A stretch of 64,000 nucleotides of DNA from NCBI GenBank assembly GCA_947631645.1, contig CANRMD010000001.1:1-64000 (forward strand), given 5' to 3'. The notes beneath the pieces were generated by a model. It saw nothing but the letters and a program-made list of their open reading frames with translations, made no database searches and was not told where the DNA came from. Positions within the stretch are counted from its first letter, which is position 1; each line of letters starts with the position of its first letter. A program made the position numbers and the translations under genes. This document shows, one piece after another, positions 9,305 to 18,470 of the stretch. This DNA comes from Candidatus Gastranaerophilales bacterium. GTDB lineage: Bacteria; Cyanobacteriota; Vampirovibrionia; Gastranaerophilales; Gastranaerophilaceae.

Positions 9305-9904
9305 ATGAACGTTTCAGCAATTAATTGTACACCAATAAAACCTCAAGCATCTTTTGGTAAAAAAGGTGAAGTTGATTATAAATCAGCTTTAGCTATAGCA
9401 AGCCAAATGAGTGACAAATATGTACATACGGATGATATTAAAACTCCGACTCAAGTTGTTGCTTCTGTAGGTTTTGCAGGCTTTAAAACATTTTTAAAAG
9501 GTGCATTTACTTTCGCCGGTATTGATACATTATTCCACGGTGGTGCATCCGGTGCGATAAAATCAGGTGCAAAAAAAGGTTTAGATTTCGTTAATAAAGC
9601 AGTTACAAAATTAGAAACAAGTGCATCTTCTAAAGTAAAAGATTTTGCACTTAAAGGTTTAAAAGGTATTCAAAAAATGGCACCTAAATGTGCGGAGAAA
9701 TTCGGAAATAAATTACCGTTCTTGGCAGGGCTTGCATCTATGGCAATTTTAGTTCCGGCTATATGTACACGTGATAACAACGGCGACGGAATTAAAGATA
9801 TTGCTCAAAAATCACAAAGTGCTTATGATACTTTTGATAAGAAAACTACAGGTTTAATGGGTGGTGTTTCTGATATTGCACAATTAGCTCAAATTTTATC
9901 ATAA
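9305..9904 (+). CDS. Unknown protein, tandem paralogue 2, with EF-hand-like loop
   Basis: This is a 199-residue twin of the preceding gene, with the same central helix-rich region, hydrophobic segment and DNNGDGIKD loop. The first 25 residues differ: here they contain PQASFGKKGEVDYK, with an SFG motif also seen near the N termini of the proteins at 19746-21767 (TVSFGQ) and 30911-31867 (TTSFGN). The C-terminal 20 residues also differ. The rest is nearly identical, including runs of identical DNA. A GGAAAGG ribosome binding site lies upstream. Divergent ends on a constant core suggest that the ends carry specificity; this is inference. Confidence 0.75.
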   Translation: MNVSAINCTPIKPQASFGKKGEVDYKSALAIASQMSDKYVHTDDIKTPTQVVASVGFAGFKTFLKGAFTFAGIDTLFHGGASGAIKSGAKKGLDFVNKAVTKLETSASSKVKDFALKGLKGIQKMAPKCAEKFGNKLPFLAGLASMAILVPAICTRDNNGDGIKDIAQKSQSAYDTFDKKTTGLMGGVSDIAQLAQILS

Positions 9905-9920
9905 GAGTTTAAATATTTAT

Positions 9921-9955
9921 AAAAAAGGACTACTTTTTAAAGTAGTCCTTTTTTT
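9921..9955 (+). terminator. Intrinsic terminator
   Basis: Stem of about 15 bp around GGACTACT/AGTAGTCC with a T run. It sits between the second paralogue and folP, only 14 bases before the folP start. Confidence 0.85.
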
Positions 9956-9968
9956 ATATAATGTTTTT

Positions 9969-11141
9969 ATGGAAGATGTTATTGTTAAATACGCGGATAA
10001 AAATATATTTAAAGAACTTGTTTCAGTCGGGTTTGATAAAGCTTATTTAGATGAAGCTGAAAAAAAGTATTCAGGTGAAGTTTATAAAGTTTTCAAACTA
10101 AAACCGCATGAAGCAAATATTTTAAAACAACTGTGTTTGTCGTTGGGGTTTGATTGTGCCGTAAGCAGAGGCACTGTTATGTGTGCTTGCGATTATACTG
10201 ATGCAATAATTTTTGCTTCAATTTCACAGGTTGTAAATCTTATTGAAAAATTAAAATTACAGCCTTTTAATTTAAAAAGATTGGCTTTAGAATTTCAAAG
10301 AATAGTAGAGTCTAAATTAGAAACACTGTATATAAGAAATTACGTTTTTGATTGGTCAAGACCTTATATAATGGGTATTTTAAATGTTACTCCCGATTCT
10401 TTTTCCGATGGAGGCAATTATACAAATATTGATAGTGCCCTTAATCATGTAAATGAAATGATAAAAGACGGGGCTGATATTATAGATATCGGAGGTGAGT
10501 CGACACGCCCTGATGCGGAAAATATTTCTCCTGAAGAAGAAATATCAAGAATCATTCCTGTTTTAAAGGCAATTCGCTCTAACGGTATTGATATACCCGT
10601 AAGTATTGATACAAGAAATTACGAAACCGCTAAGGCTGCTATTGAGGCAGGAGCTGATATTATTAATGATGTTTCGGGGTTTGATTATGACCTTAAATTA
10701 TTTGATTTTGTTTGCAGAGAAGATATTCCTTCTATTATTGTTCATTCCGATTCTGTTCCCGCTAAATCTAATGATTATACAACTAACGATATTGTAGACG
10801 AAGTTTATTTGTCTTTATACAAAAAAATAAATAAAATGTATCAAGCAGGTTTGAAACCTGAAAATATAATTGCTGATGTTGGAATCGGGTTTGGAAAATC
10901 AAAAAAGAATTGTTTTGAACTTTTAAGACGTCATAGTGAATTTTCTTCATTAAAAGTTCCGATGGTGCTGGGTATATCAAGAAAATCATTTATAACAAAT
11001 GAGTTTAATTTGTCTTGTGAAGATGCTGATGTTCCGACTGCTATGTATTCAGCTATGGCTCAAAGTGTTAATATACATAGAGTGCATAATGTTAAATTAG
11101 CAAAAGAGTATTTAAATTATTCACAAATCTTTGTTTCTTAA
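9969..11141 (+). CDS. folP: Dihydropteroate synthase with N-terminal extension
   Basis: DHPS joins p-aminobenzoate to 6-hydroxymethyl-dihydropterin pyrophosphate in folate synthesis and is the sulfonamide target. The catalytic barrel begins near residue 133 with GILNVTPDSFSDGG, followed by DIIDIGGESTRP, VSIDTRN and INDVSGFD, all family signatures. The first 125 residues are an extra domain absent from the roughly 280-residue E. coli enzyme; similar extended forms are known in some clostridia and relatives. The start is 14 bases after a terminator, so the promoter must overlap it or lie upstream. The 3' end overlaps the convergent Cys-cluster gene by 21 bases. Confidence 0.92.
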   Translation: MEDVIVKYADKNIFKELVSVGFDKAYLDEAEKKYSGEVYKVFKLKPHEANILKQLCLSLGFDCAVSRGTVMCACDYTDAIIFASISQVVNLIEKLKLQPFNLKRLALEFQRIVESKLETLYIRNYVFDWSRPYIMGILNVTPDSFSDGGNYTNIDSALNHVNEMIKDGADIIDIGGESTRPDAENISPEEEISRIIPVLKAIRSNGIDIPVSIDTRNYETAKAAIEAGADIINDVSGFDYDLKLFDFVCREDIPSIIVHSDSVPAKSNDYTTNDIVDEVYLSLYKKINKMYQAGLKPENIIADVGIGFGKSKKNCFELLRRHSEFSSLKVPMVLGISRKSFITNEFNLSCEDADVPTAMYSAMAQSVNIHRVHNVKLAKEYLNYSQIFVS

Positions 11142-11531
11142 TTGTTTATTTAATATTTCCTCAAAACTGTCTATGGGTTTAAAATAGAACCCGCAATTTT
11201 TTGACATTACGCCGTGCATTTTTAAAATTACTTCTGACGGATACCTTCTGCATATTCCGGGGCGAAATTTATGTATTGTGCAGATGTGTTTTTCTTTATC
11301 AAATTTATTGCATTTAAATACAAGTCCGTTTTCATCTTTATCTACAACTTCAAGAAATGTATAAAAAGGATGCAGTTTTTTTAAAAATAAAAATTCTTTT
11401 TCATCTTTTATTGTGCCGCTTTTGTGGTTGACATATATTTTGCTGCAGCAATCTCCGCATCTTTTACAGCTGCCATAGCGGTAGTATTTTCGTCTTAAAA
11501 TGTATTTGTAAATAAATTTTTTAATAAACAT
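11121..11531 (-). CDS. YkgJ-family cysteine-cluster (metal-binding) protein
   Basis: This is a 136-residue protein of the PF03692 type (CxxCxxCC zinc/iron-chelating family), whose biochemical role is unsettled. The signature is visible: CKRCGDCC near residue 21, then FKCNKF, CTIHKFRPGICRRYP and a late Cys, giving about eight Cys that could bind a metal or cluster. There is no signal peptide. It is divergent from uvrC with only 29 bases between the starts, a TATAAT-like box lying in that gap. Confidence 0.85.
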   Translation of the reverse strand: MFIKKFIYKYILRRKYYRYGSCKRCGDCCSKIYVNHKSGTIKDEKEFLFLKKLHPFYTFLEVVDKDENGLVFKCNKFDKEKHICTIHKFRPGICRRYPSEVILKMHGVMSKNCGFYFKPIDSFEEILNKQLRNKDL

Positions 11532-11560
11532 AAAAACATTATATCAGTTATAATATTGAT

Positions 11561-13405
11561 ATGGAAATAAAAGAACAGTTAAGATTAATACCGGAGTCAA
11601 GCGGTTCTTATCAATTTTTTGATAAGGATAATACGATAATTTATGTAGGAAAGGCTAAAAATCTTAAAAGACGTGTATCAAGTTATTTTAATAAAAAGCA
11701 CGATTCGGTTAAGTTAGCTGTTATGGTGCCTCAAATTGTCAGGATTGAATTTATTATTACAAATTCAGAAATTGAAGCTTTAATTTTAGAATCACATTTA
11801 ATAAAAAAATATAAACCTAAATATAATGTTCTTTTAAAAGATGATAAGAAATTTCCTTATTTTTTAATAACAAAAGAAGATTATCCCAGAATTTTAGTTA
11901 CACGTAAACGTAATAAAAATATGCTGGAAGGCAAATATTTCGGACCTTATACTAATGCAAAATCTATGTATACGACATTAGATTTGTTAAAAAAACTATT
12001 TCCTCTTAAACAGTGTAAGACACCAAAATTTAAAGACAGACCTTGTATTTATTATCAAATCGGAAGATGTCTTGCCCCTTGCCAAAAAATGGTAACTCCG
12101 CAAGAATATAAAAAACTTATTAAAAATGTTGAATTATTTTTATCAGGCAAACAGATGCAGCTGGTTGATGAATTAAAATCTTTAATGGAAAGGTATTCGG
12201 CATCACAGGAATATGAAAAAGCCGCAAGATACAGGGACAGTTACTATGATGTTTTAAAAACAATAGAAAAACAAAAAGTTGTTTATGAAAATACAAAAAT
12301 TAATCAGGATATTATTTCAGTAAGTACAAATGATTATTTGGGCGGAATTTCGCTTCTGCAAATCAGAGACGGCAGACTTACAAATAAAAAAGATTTTGAA
12401 ATTTCAAAAAATGACTTTGATGATGAAAAGGAGATAATTTCTTATTTTATTAAAGAATACTATTTAATGGCATCAGAAGAAGAAATTCCGAAAGAAATAT
12501 TGTTTTCTTCAGATATTGATGAAGAAGATAAAAAAGTTTTTGAAGAATGGCTTTCAAATAAAAAAGGTGAAAAAGTTAAAATTCAACCTAAATCAAATAA
12601 AAAGAATGATGATATTTTAGAACTTGCAAATAAAAATTCAACCTATCATCTGGAAGAATTGAAAGTTAAATCTTTACAGGATATTCAAAACAACTATAAT
12701 GAAACAGGTTCCTATATACAGGAAAAATTAGGTTTAAAAAAATTCCCTCATGTTGTTGAGTGTTTTGATATCTCTCATATACAAGGAACAAATACTGTCG
12801 CATCTATGGTCAGTTTTTTTAACGGAATGCCTAAAAAAAGTGAGTATAAGAGATATAAAATTAAAACGGTTGATGAAGGCAAACCTGATGATTTTAAATC
12901 TATGCGGGAGGTTGTAGCAAGACGTTATTCAAGATTGTTAAAAGAAAATAAACCTTTCCCCGATTTGATTATAATAGATGGAGGTAAAGGACAATTATCA
13001 AGTGCGGTTGAGATTTTAAATGAGCTTGGTGTTAAAAATCAAGATATTATTTCACTTGCAAAAAGAATAGAAGAAGTATTTCTGCCTTATAAATCAGAAT
13101 CGGTAATTTTCCCGATTAATTCACAGGCATTATACTTTTTTCAGAGAATAAGAGATGAAGCACACCGTTTTGCCATAACTTTTCACAGGCATTTAAGAGA
13201 AAAATCTGCTACTCACTCGGAATTAGATGAGATTAAAGGTCTTTATCAAAAAAACAAAAAACTTCTTCTTGATAAATATTCAAGTGTCGCAAAAATCTCA
13301 AAGCTTACAAAAGAAGAATTAATGCTGATTGTATCTAAAAATCAGGCAAAAATAATTTATGAATATTTTAATAAAAACTTAAAAGATATTGAATATAAAG
13401 AATAA
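11561..13405 (+). CDS. uvrC: Excinuclease ABC subunit C
   Basis: UvrC makes the dual incisions in nucleotide excision repair with UvrAB. The 614-residue protein has the N-terminal GIY-YIG nuclease (GSYQFFDKDNTIIYVGKAKNLKRR), a central Cys cluster (QCKTPKF, CIYYQIGRCLAPC), the UVR UvrB-binding motif near residue 205 (ASQEYEKAARYRD), an RNase H-like nuclease domain (CFDISHIQG, IIDGGKGQL) and C-terminal helix-hairpin-helix repeats. The length is normal. It appears monocistronic. Confidence 0.96.
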   Translation: MEIKEQLRLIPESSGSYQFFDKDNTIIYVGKAKNLKRRVSSYFNKKHDSVKLAVMVPQIVRIEFIITNSEIEALILESHLIKKYKPKYNVLLKDDKKFPYFLITKEDYPRILVTRKRNKNMLEGKYFGPYTNAKSMYTTLDLLKKLFPLKQCKTPKFKDRPCIYYQIGRCLAPCQKMVTPQEYKKLIKNVELFLSGKQMQLVDELKSLMERYSASQEYEKAARYRDSYYDVLKTIEKQKVVYENTKINQDIISVSTNDYLGGISLLQIRDGRLTNKKDFEISKNDFDDEKEIISYFIKEYYLMASEEEIPKEILFSSDIDEEDKKVFEEWLSNKKGEKVKIQPKSNKKNDDILELANKNSTYHLEELKVKSLQDIQNNYNETGSYIQEKLGLKKFPHVVECFDISHIQGTNTVASMVSFFNGMPKKSEYKRYKIKTVDEGKPDDFKSMREVVARRYSRLLKENKPFPDLIIIDGGKGQLSSAVEILNELGVKNQDIISLAKRIEEVFLPYKSESVIFPINSQALYFFQRIRDEAHRFAITFHRHLREKSATHSELDEIKGLYQKNKKLLLDKYSSVAKISKLTKEELMLIVSKNQAKIIYEYFNKNLKDIEYKE

Positions 13406-13559
13406 TTCTATATTGTTCTTTTTTTTATTTTAAACAAAAAATATTAGATTTAAAACCAATATAAATCTTAAAAATTTTTAATAAATTATTAAAAATTGTC
13501 AATTTAAATAAAATAGAAATCTTAATATTAATAGGAATAGTTTTGGATTAATTAATTTT

Positions 13560-14399
13560 ATGACAAACGTTAGTTCAGTTAATAATAATCAATATATTAT
13601 TTTCAGACAAAATCAAACACAACCTAAAAATATAGCAATGTCTGAAGATATTTCTAAGACTAAGAATGTATTAAATAATGACAAAGTAAAAAAAATTGCT
13701 GAAGTTATTATTGATCCATATGAAGAGATAGATAAAAAAAATAATGAATTTATATCCAATTGTACGGACGGTAAAGATGACGGAAAGTTGTCCTTTGGAG
13801 AAAAAGTACAATGTTTAGCTAAAGGTTTTTCAGATCATTTTACAGAGGGTTTTAAAACAATAAAAACATTAATAAAAGAGCATCCTAAAGAAACATTGGC
13901 TACTGTTTCAGTATGTATAATTACTGCTGCATTCAATATTGCATTTTATGGAGCATCGACATTAATGGCCGGAATTAGTATCGGTGGGATTTGTTTGGGT
14001 GTAGTCGGTATTCTAAAAGACATTAAAAATATTATTAAAGGTGTAAAACAAGCAAAAAATTCAACTTCTGATGCTGAGGCAAAGCAAGCATATTCAAATA
14101 TCGGTAATAATACTGCTGATTTTGCTCAAAATGCATTACTGGTTTATTCGGGTTGTAAAGGATTTTCAAGTAAGAAAAAAATTTTATATGAAGCTAACTA
14201 TGATGTTACAGATAAAGAAGCCTTAAATAATATGGAAAATTTCTTAAATCGTTTTTCTAATGGTAAACTTTCTTCTGAGGAAATTGATTATTTTAAAGAA
14301 GCTATTGGGCGTACTCCTGACTTAGCTAATGATTCTATAAAATTATCACAAACAATAAAAAATTTTACATCAAATTTATTTAAGAAAAGTGTTAACTAG
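13560..14399 (+). CDS. Unknown membrane protein with EF-hand-like loop
   Basis: The function is not recognised. The 279-residue protein starts with MTNVSSVNN, similar in style to MSVSSVNG of the gene at 8553, followed by a polar stretch. Residues about 65-80 read DGKDDGKLSFGEK, a good EF-hand-like DxxDDGxxxxxE loop. A hydrophobic hairpin (about 115-155: LATVSVCIITAAFN and IGGICLGVVGIL) precedes a second polar half. No clear Shine-Dalgarno motif is visible upstream. It belongs by style with the other proteins in this window that have polar N termini and short hydrophobic hairpins. Confidence 0.65.
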   Translation: MTNVSSVNNNQYIIFRQNQTQPKNIAMSEDISKTKNVLNNDKVKKIAEVIIDPYEEIDKKNNEFISNCTDGKDDGKLSFGEKVQCLAKGFSDHFTEGFKTIKTLIKEHPKETLATVSVCIITAAFNIAFYGASTLMAGISIGGICLGVVGILKDIKNIIKGVKQAKNSTSDAEAKQAYSNIGNNTADFAQNALLVYSGCKGFSSKKKILYEANYDVTDKEALNNMENFLNRFSNGKLSSEEIDYFKEAIGRTPDLANDSIKLSQTIKNFTSNLFKKSVN

Positions 14400-14600
14400 T
14401 AATATATGTAAATATTTTTTTTACAAAATTAAACAATAAATAAATTTAAATAATTTTTTTTCTTTAATTTCAATTGCTTTTAATTATTGATTTCTATTCG
14501 TTTTATTATTAAAAAATTTGTGTTCATATAGGTCATAAAAAATTATTTTTAGCCACTTGACTAATATTTATTAAATTCTCAGCTCTATATCATAGTCAAC

Positions 14601-14873
14601 ATGGGCACAGGAATAAATACAAATTTTAAAACCTATACTACGTATGAAAAAGTTATTTTAACAAATAGAGAGTTAGAATATTTATCTCTTGTTGCCTTAG
14701 GATACAGAAATAAAAAAATTGCGGAAAAATTATTCGTAACAAAAAGTACGGTAAAGAAAATGCTTGAAATTATATATAAAAAGCTGAATGCAAAAGATAG
14801 GGCAAATGCTATTGCAATTGCTTTTATACATAATTTAATTGATGCTGAAAGTTTAACACGATTTAGTAAATAG
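14601..14873 (+). CDS. Stand-alone LuxR-type HTH protein
   Basis: This 90-residue DNA-binding protein is almost entirely a GerE/LuxR helix-turn-helix domain: LTNRELEYLSLVALGYRNKKIAEKLFVTKSTVKKMLEIIYKKLNAKDR in pieces fits the family (E of the T-x-R-E motif, the IA-x-x-L-x-x-S-x-x-TV core). There is no receiver or ligand domain, so activity is probably set by its level or by a partner. It lies 115 bases upstream of the radical SAM/ATPase pair on the same strand and might control it; that is a guess from position. The start lacks an obvious Shine-Dalgarno. Confidence 0.8.
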   Translation: MGTGINTNFKTYTTYEKVILTNRELEYLSLVALGYRNKKIAEKLFVTKSTVKKMLEIIYKKLNAKDRANAIAIAFIHNLIDAESLTRFSK

Positions 14874-14988
14874 TTAATATTCTTAAATAATTAAAATTTT
14901 AAAGTTAACAAAAGCGTTATTGATGATATTATAATCTATGAAACAAAGATAAATTGTTTATAATTACATTAAAACAGGAAAAATAAAA

Positions 14989-16080
14989 ATGAATAATACG
15001 CTTTTAAAACCACAGCAAATAACGTTTGATATTACTGACAGATGTCAAATGCAGTGTGTTACTTGTGCAAAGTGGAGCACAGTTCCGTCTGATGTAATAA
15101 ATAAAGAACTGACAACTGAAGAATGGAAAAAGGTTCTTTCTGATTTAAGAAATTGGCTCGGCGAGGGCTTTTGGTTCTGCTTTTCGGGTGGTGAACCCTT
15201 TTTAAGACAAGATATTTTTGAACTTGCTGATTATGCACATTCTCTCGGCATTAAAGTTGCATCTATGACTAACGGTTTTAGTATTCAGCATTTATACGAA
15301 AAAATTGTTGATTCGCCTATTGAATCATTAAATTTCTCATTAAATGCAATAAATAATCCTTTAATACATGATGAGTCAAGAGGACGAAACGGTTCTTATG
15401 AAAAGATTATTGACGCAATAAATGAAATAAAAAGTCTAAAAGATGAAAAAAAATCTTCAATCGGGCTTAATATAGCAACAATTATGTTACCTGAGAACTT
15501 AGAAGAAATTATACCGCTTGTTGAATTTGTAACTTTGAATAAGTTAAACGGAATAATGTTTCAGCTTCTTGATGACAAAGAATCTTTTCAGGCATATTGC
15601 GTAAGGTCAAGTTCAAAAACCTCAAAATATGTTATGCCAAAAGAACTGCGTATTAAGTATAAAAATATGTCAAAACGTGCAATTGAAATTATAGACAAAT
15701 TAATTGAAATGAAACAAGCGGGACATTCAATATATAATTCATACGAGCAGTTAAATGCAATGAAAGTATTCTTCAATAATCCTGATGATATTTTGCGGGA
15801 TATTAAATGTGATGTGGGCTCTACTAATTTTGCCATAGACCCGTATGGTGATGTCAGACTTTGCTTTAATATGGATCCTGTTGGCAATATTAAATCGGAA
15901 TTACCTGAAATGATTTGGGAAAATGCACAGTCGCAAAACTGCCGTTTGCTGACAAAATCTTGCAAAATGTATTGCAGAATGCTTAATTGTAACTTTAAAC
16001 AGAATTTTACCAATTTCAATAAAAGTTTTCTTGAAAAATGTTTTAATAAAGCGGTTAAAATATTGTCAGGCAGGCATTAA
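14989..16080 (+). CDS. Radical SAM protein with SPASM-like C terminus
   Basis: This is a 363-residue radical SAM enzyme. The 4Fe-4S/SAM motif CxxxCxxC is C19, C23 and C26 (DRCQMQCVTC), followed by the FSGGEPFLR segment that binds SAM. A later Cys-rich region (IKCDVGSTNFAIDPYGDVRLC, then CKMYCRMLNC in the last 40 residues) resembles a SPASM/Twitch auxiliary cluster, as in peptide- or cofactor-modifying members. The substrate is unknown; no precursor peptide is adjacent. Its stop codon overlaps the ATG of the next gene by one base, so the two are translationally coupled. Confidence 0.85.
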   Translation: MNNTLLKPQQITFDITDRCQMQCVTCAKWSTVPSDVINKELTTEEWKKVLSDLRNWLGEGFWFCFSGGEPFLRQDIFELADYAHSLGIKVASMTNGFSIQHLYEKIVDSPIESLNFSLNAINNPLIHDESRGRNGSYEKIIDAINEIKSLKDEKKSSIGLNIATIMLPENLEEIIPLVEFVTLNKLNGIMFQLLDDKESFQAYCVRSSSKTSKYVMPKELRIKYKNMSKRAIEIIDKLIEMKQAGHSIYNSYEQLNAMKVFFNNPDDILRDIKCDVGSTNFAIDPYGDVRLCFNMDPVGNIKSELPEMIWENAQSQNCRLLTKSCKMYCRMLNCNFKQNFTNFNKSFLEKCFNKAVKILSGRH

Positions 16081-17291
16081 TGAGCGAATTGACGACTTCT
16101 TTACTTTTAATTTCAATTTTTAAACAAGTTTTATCTGATGAAGTAGTTTCTTCATTTATTAGTTTTATAAAAACTTTAAATACTTCTGATGATATTGAGA
16201 TTGTTTTAAAAGAGTATTCGGAATTTATATACAAACTATACGAAAAAGAGCAAAACCAAAACTTATATAATTATTTAAAATACTTAATTTATACCGATGA
16301 AAATATAATTTCAAAAGGCTGTGGAAAATGTATAAAAGAAAATGAACAGATTCTGCGAAGTGCAAATTATGAGCTTGAACTTTTTGATAAACTTCTAAAT
16401 TATGATTATCAGATGATTAAAGATACATTATTAAAAAAGTTCAGCAGTATGTCTGATTTGATAAATCACTTGCCGTCATTTTCAATAGAGGGAAAATTAA
16501 ACTTCGATTTATCGGATATATTAGCTTCATACACAAATAAGGGATACGGAATTTTTGCTTGCTATAATGCATTTAAGTATACTGAAAATAAGGAAATTAT
16601 CCCTGTTGTTAATTTTGACAATATTACTTTTTATGATTTAAAAAATTACGAATATCAAAAAAGTGTTATTAAACAGAATACAACGGCATTTTTACAGGGT
16701 AAAGAAGCAAATAATATTCTTTTATACGGGGATAGAGGCTGCGGAAAATCTTCTACTGTAAGAGCATTAATAAATGAGTTTTCTGATTATAATTTAAAAA
16801 TTATTCAGGTATATAAAGAAAGCTTTATTTATTTGACAAATCTGTACGATAAATTAAGAAATTTACCTTTAAAATTTGTTATTTTTGCCGATGACATAAG
16901 TTTTGATGAGAATGATAAAAATTTTTCGTCAATAAAGGCGGTTATAGAAGGTTCATTATCTAATCGTCCTAAAAATACTGTTATCTATGCAACTACAAAC
17001 AGGATGCATCTTGTAAAAGAAACTTTTTCCGCACGAGAGGGAAACGAAATTCATTATAATGATACTATTGATGAGATGGTTTCATTATCTGACAGATTTG
17101 GTATTATGCTTACTTTTTCTCTTCTTACAAAAGATGAGTATCTTGATATTGTTAGTAAAATCGCAAATGACTGCTGTATTTTTGTTAATGATGAATTAAA
17201 TAAAAAAGCATTGGAATTTGCCCTACTTAAAGGAATAAGAACCCCCAGAGTTGCAAGACAGTTTATTGTTGATTATTTGGCTAATAATTAA
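16080..17291 (+). CDS. DUF815-type AAA ATPase
   Basis: This is a 403-residue ATPase of the DUF815 type. The Walker A motif is G217-DRGCGKSS; the Walker B-like segment is FVIFADDISF; the NTVIYATTNRMHLV segment is the family's sensor region. The first 190 residues are helical and hold a Cys pair (CGKC). It is coupled to the radical SAM gene, overlapping its stop. A radical SAM/DUF815 pair could mean that the ATPase loads or remodels the radical enzyme or its substrate, but that is inference; no such function is established to my knowledge. Confidence 0.8.
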   Translation: MSELTTSLLLISIFKQVLSDEVVSSFISFIKTLNTSDDIEIVLKEYSEFIYKLYEKEQNQNLYNYLKYLIYTDENIISKGCGKCIKENEQILRSANYELELFDKLLNYDYQMIKDTLLKKFSSMSDLINHLPSFSIEGKLNFDLSDILASYTNKGYGIFACYNAFKYTENKEIIPVVNFDNITFYDLKNYEYQKSVIKQNTTAFLQGKEANNILLYGDRGCGKSSTVRALINEFSDYNLKIIQVYKESFIYLTNLYDKLRNLPLKFVIFADDISFDENDKNFSSIKAVIEGSLSNRPKNTVIYATTNRMHLVKETFSAREGNEIHYNDTIDEMVSLSDRFGIMLTFSLLTKDEYLDIVSKIANDCCIFVNDELNKKALEFALLKGIRTPRVARQFIVDYLANN

Positions 17292-17342
17292 TATTAATTA
17301 TATATTATTGCAAGGATTAACATTTAAGATATAATAATTGAT

Positions 17343-18461
17343 ATGAAAGTAAGTGATGCAAAAAGAATTGTTTTTAAATTCGGGACAAATGTTTTAAGGA
17401 ACGATGATAAAGAAATATCATTATCCAGAATATATTCATTTATTGAAGAAATATCAAAACTTCATAAAGCTGGGAAAGAAATAATAATTGTAACTTCGGG
17501 GGCTGTCGGTCTCGGTTCAAAAAGGCTTTGTGTTGATTCATCTGAAAGTCTAGCTATTAAACAAGCTTGTGCTGCCGTTGGACAGTGCCAGTTAATGTCT
17601 ATATATGAAGACGGTTTCGGAAAATATTCCATAAATACAGCTCAAGTGCTTTTAACTGAAGATGACTTTACTAACAGGGTAAAATATTTAAGTCTTAGTA
17701 ATGCTTTAAACACCCTTTTGGAATTAAAAGTTATACCGATAATTAATCAAAATGATACTGTTTCTACTTCTGAGATAGAGTGTTTTGGGGTAAGTTTTTC
17801 GGATAACGATAAACTTTCCGCCCTTGTAGCAAGCAAATTAGATGCAGATTTGCTCGTTATTTTATCTGATATTGACGGTTTGTTTGATGATAACCCGAAA
17901 GAAAATCCTAATGCAAGATTGATTAGTGAAATAAAAGAATTAACGCAGAAAATAGAAAATTATGCCGGAGATTCTTCAAAAGGCGGCAGAGGGGGAATGA
18001 AAACAAAACTGCAAGCTGCAAAAGTTGTGACACATTCAGGCGGTTTTGTTGTTATTGCAAACGGTAAAGAACCTCATGTTATTAAAAGGCTTTTTGATAA
18101 TGAATGTCTTGGCTCTAAGTTTTATCCCGTAGAACAACTATCTCAAAAAAAACGTTGGATTGCATATGCTACAAATATTACGGGACAAATTATTGTTAAT
18201 GATGGTGCAAAAAAAGCCCTTACTGATAGAAATACAAGTTTGCTCCCTATCGGTTTGCTTAAAATTAACGGTTATTTTGATTGCGGAGATGTTGTTTCGA
18301 TATTGGATGAGGATAATAACGAATTTGCAAGAGGTATTGCAAATTATTCATCATCTGACACGGAAAAAATTATGGGATTGCATTCAGACAATATTTATGA
18401 AGCTATAGGTCATAAAAATTATGATGCTGTTGTTTCAAAAGATAATATTGCTTTGTTATAG
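17343..18461 (+). CDS. proB: Glutamate 5-kinase
   Basis: ProB phosphorylates glutamate as the first step of proline synthesis. The 372-residue protein has the amino-acid-kinase domain (KFGTNVLR, TSGAVGLGSKRL, INQNDTVSTSEIECFGVSFSDND in pieces, GRGGMKTKLQAA) and a C-terminal PUA domain (about 275-372). It is followed by proA after 9 bases and forms a proBA operon. Feedback control by proline on the kinase domain is known for the family. Confidence 0.95.
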   Translation: MKVSDAKRIVFKFGTNVLRNDDKEISLSRIYSFIEEISKLHKAGKEIIIVTSGAVGLGSKRLCVDSSESLAIKQACAAVGQCQLMSIYEDGFGKYSINTAQVLLTEDDFTNRVKYLSLSNALNTLLELKVIPIINQNDTVSTSEIECFGVSFSDNDKLSALVASKLDADLLVILSDIDGLFDDNPKENPNARLISEIKELTQKIENYAGDSSKGGRGGMKTKLQAAKVVTHSGGFVVIANGKEPHVIKRLFDNECLGSKFYPVEQLSQKKRWIAYATNITGQIIVNDGAKKALTDRNTSLLPIGLLKINGYFDCGDVVSILDEDNNEFARGIANYSSSDTEKIMGLHSDNIYEAIGHKNYDAVVSKDNIALL

Positions 18462-18470
18462 GAGAGTTTT

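Noticed and set aside
13410-14600. Poly-T and poly-A runs of 7-9 as phase-variation tracts
   Set aside because: They are frequent, mostly intergenic, and expected in sequence this AT-rich; unlike the C tracts they do not recur in consecutive coding regions.
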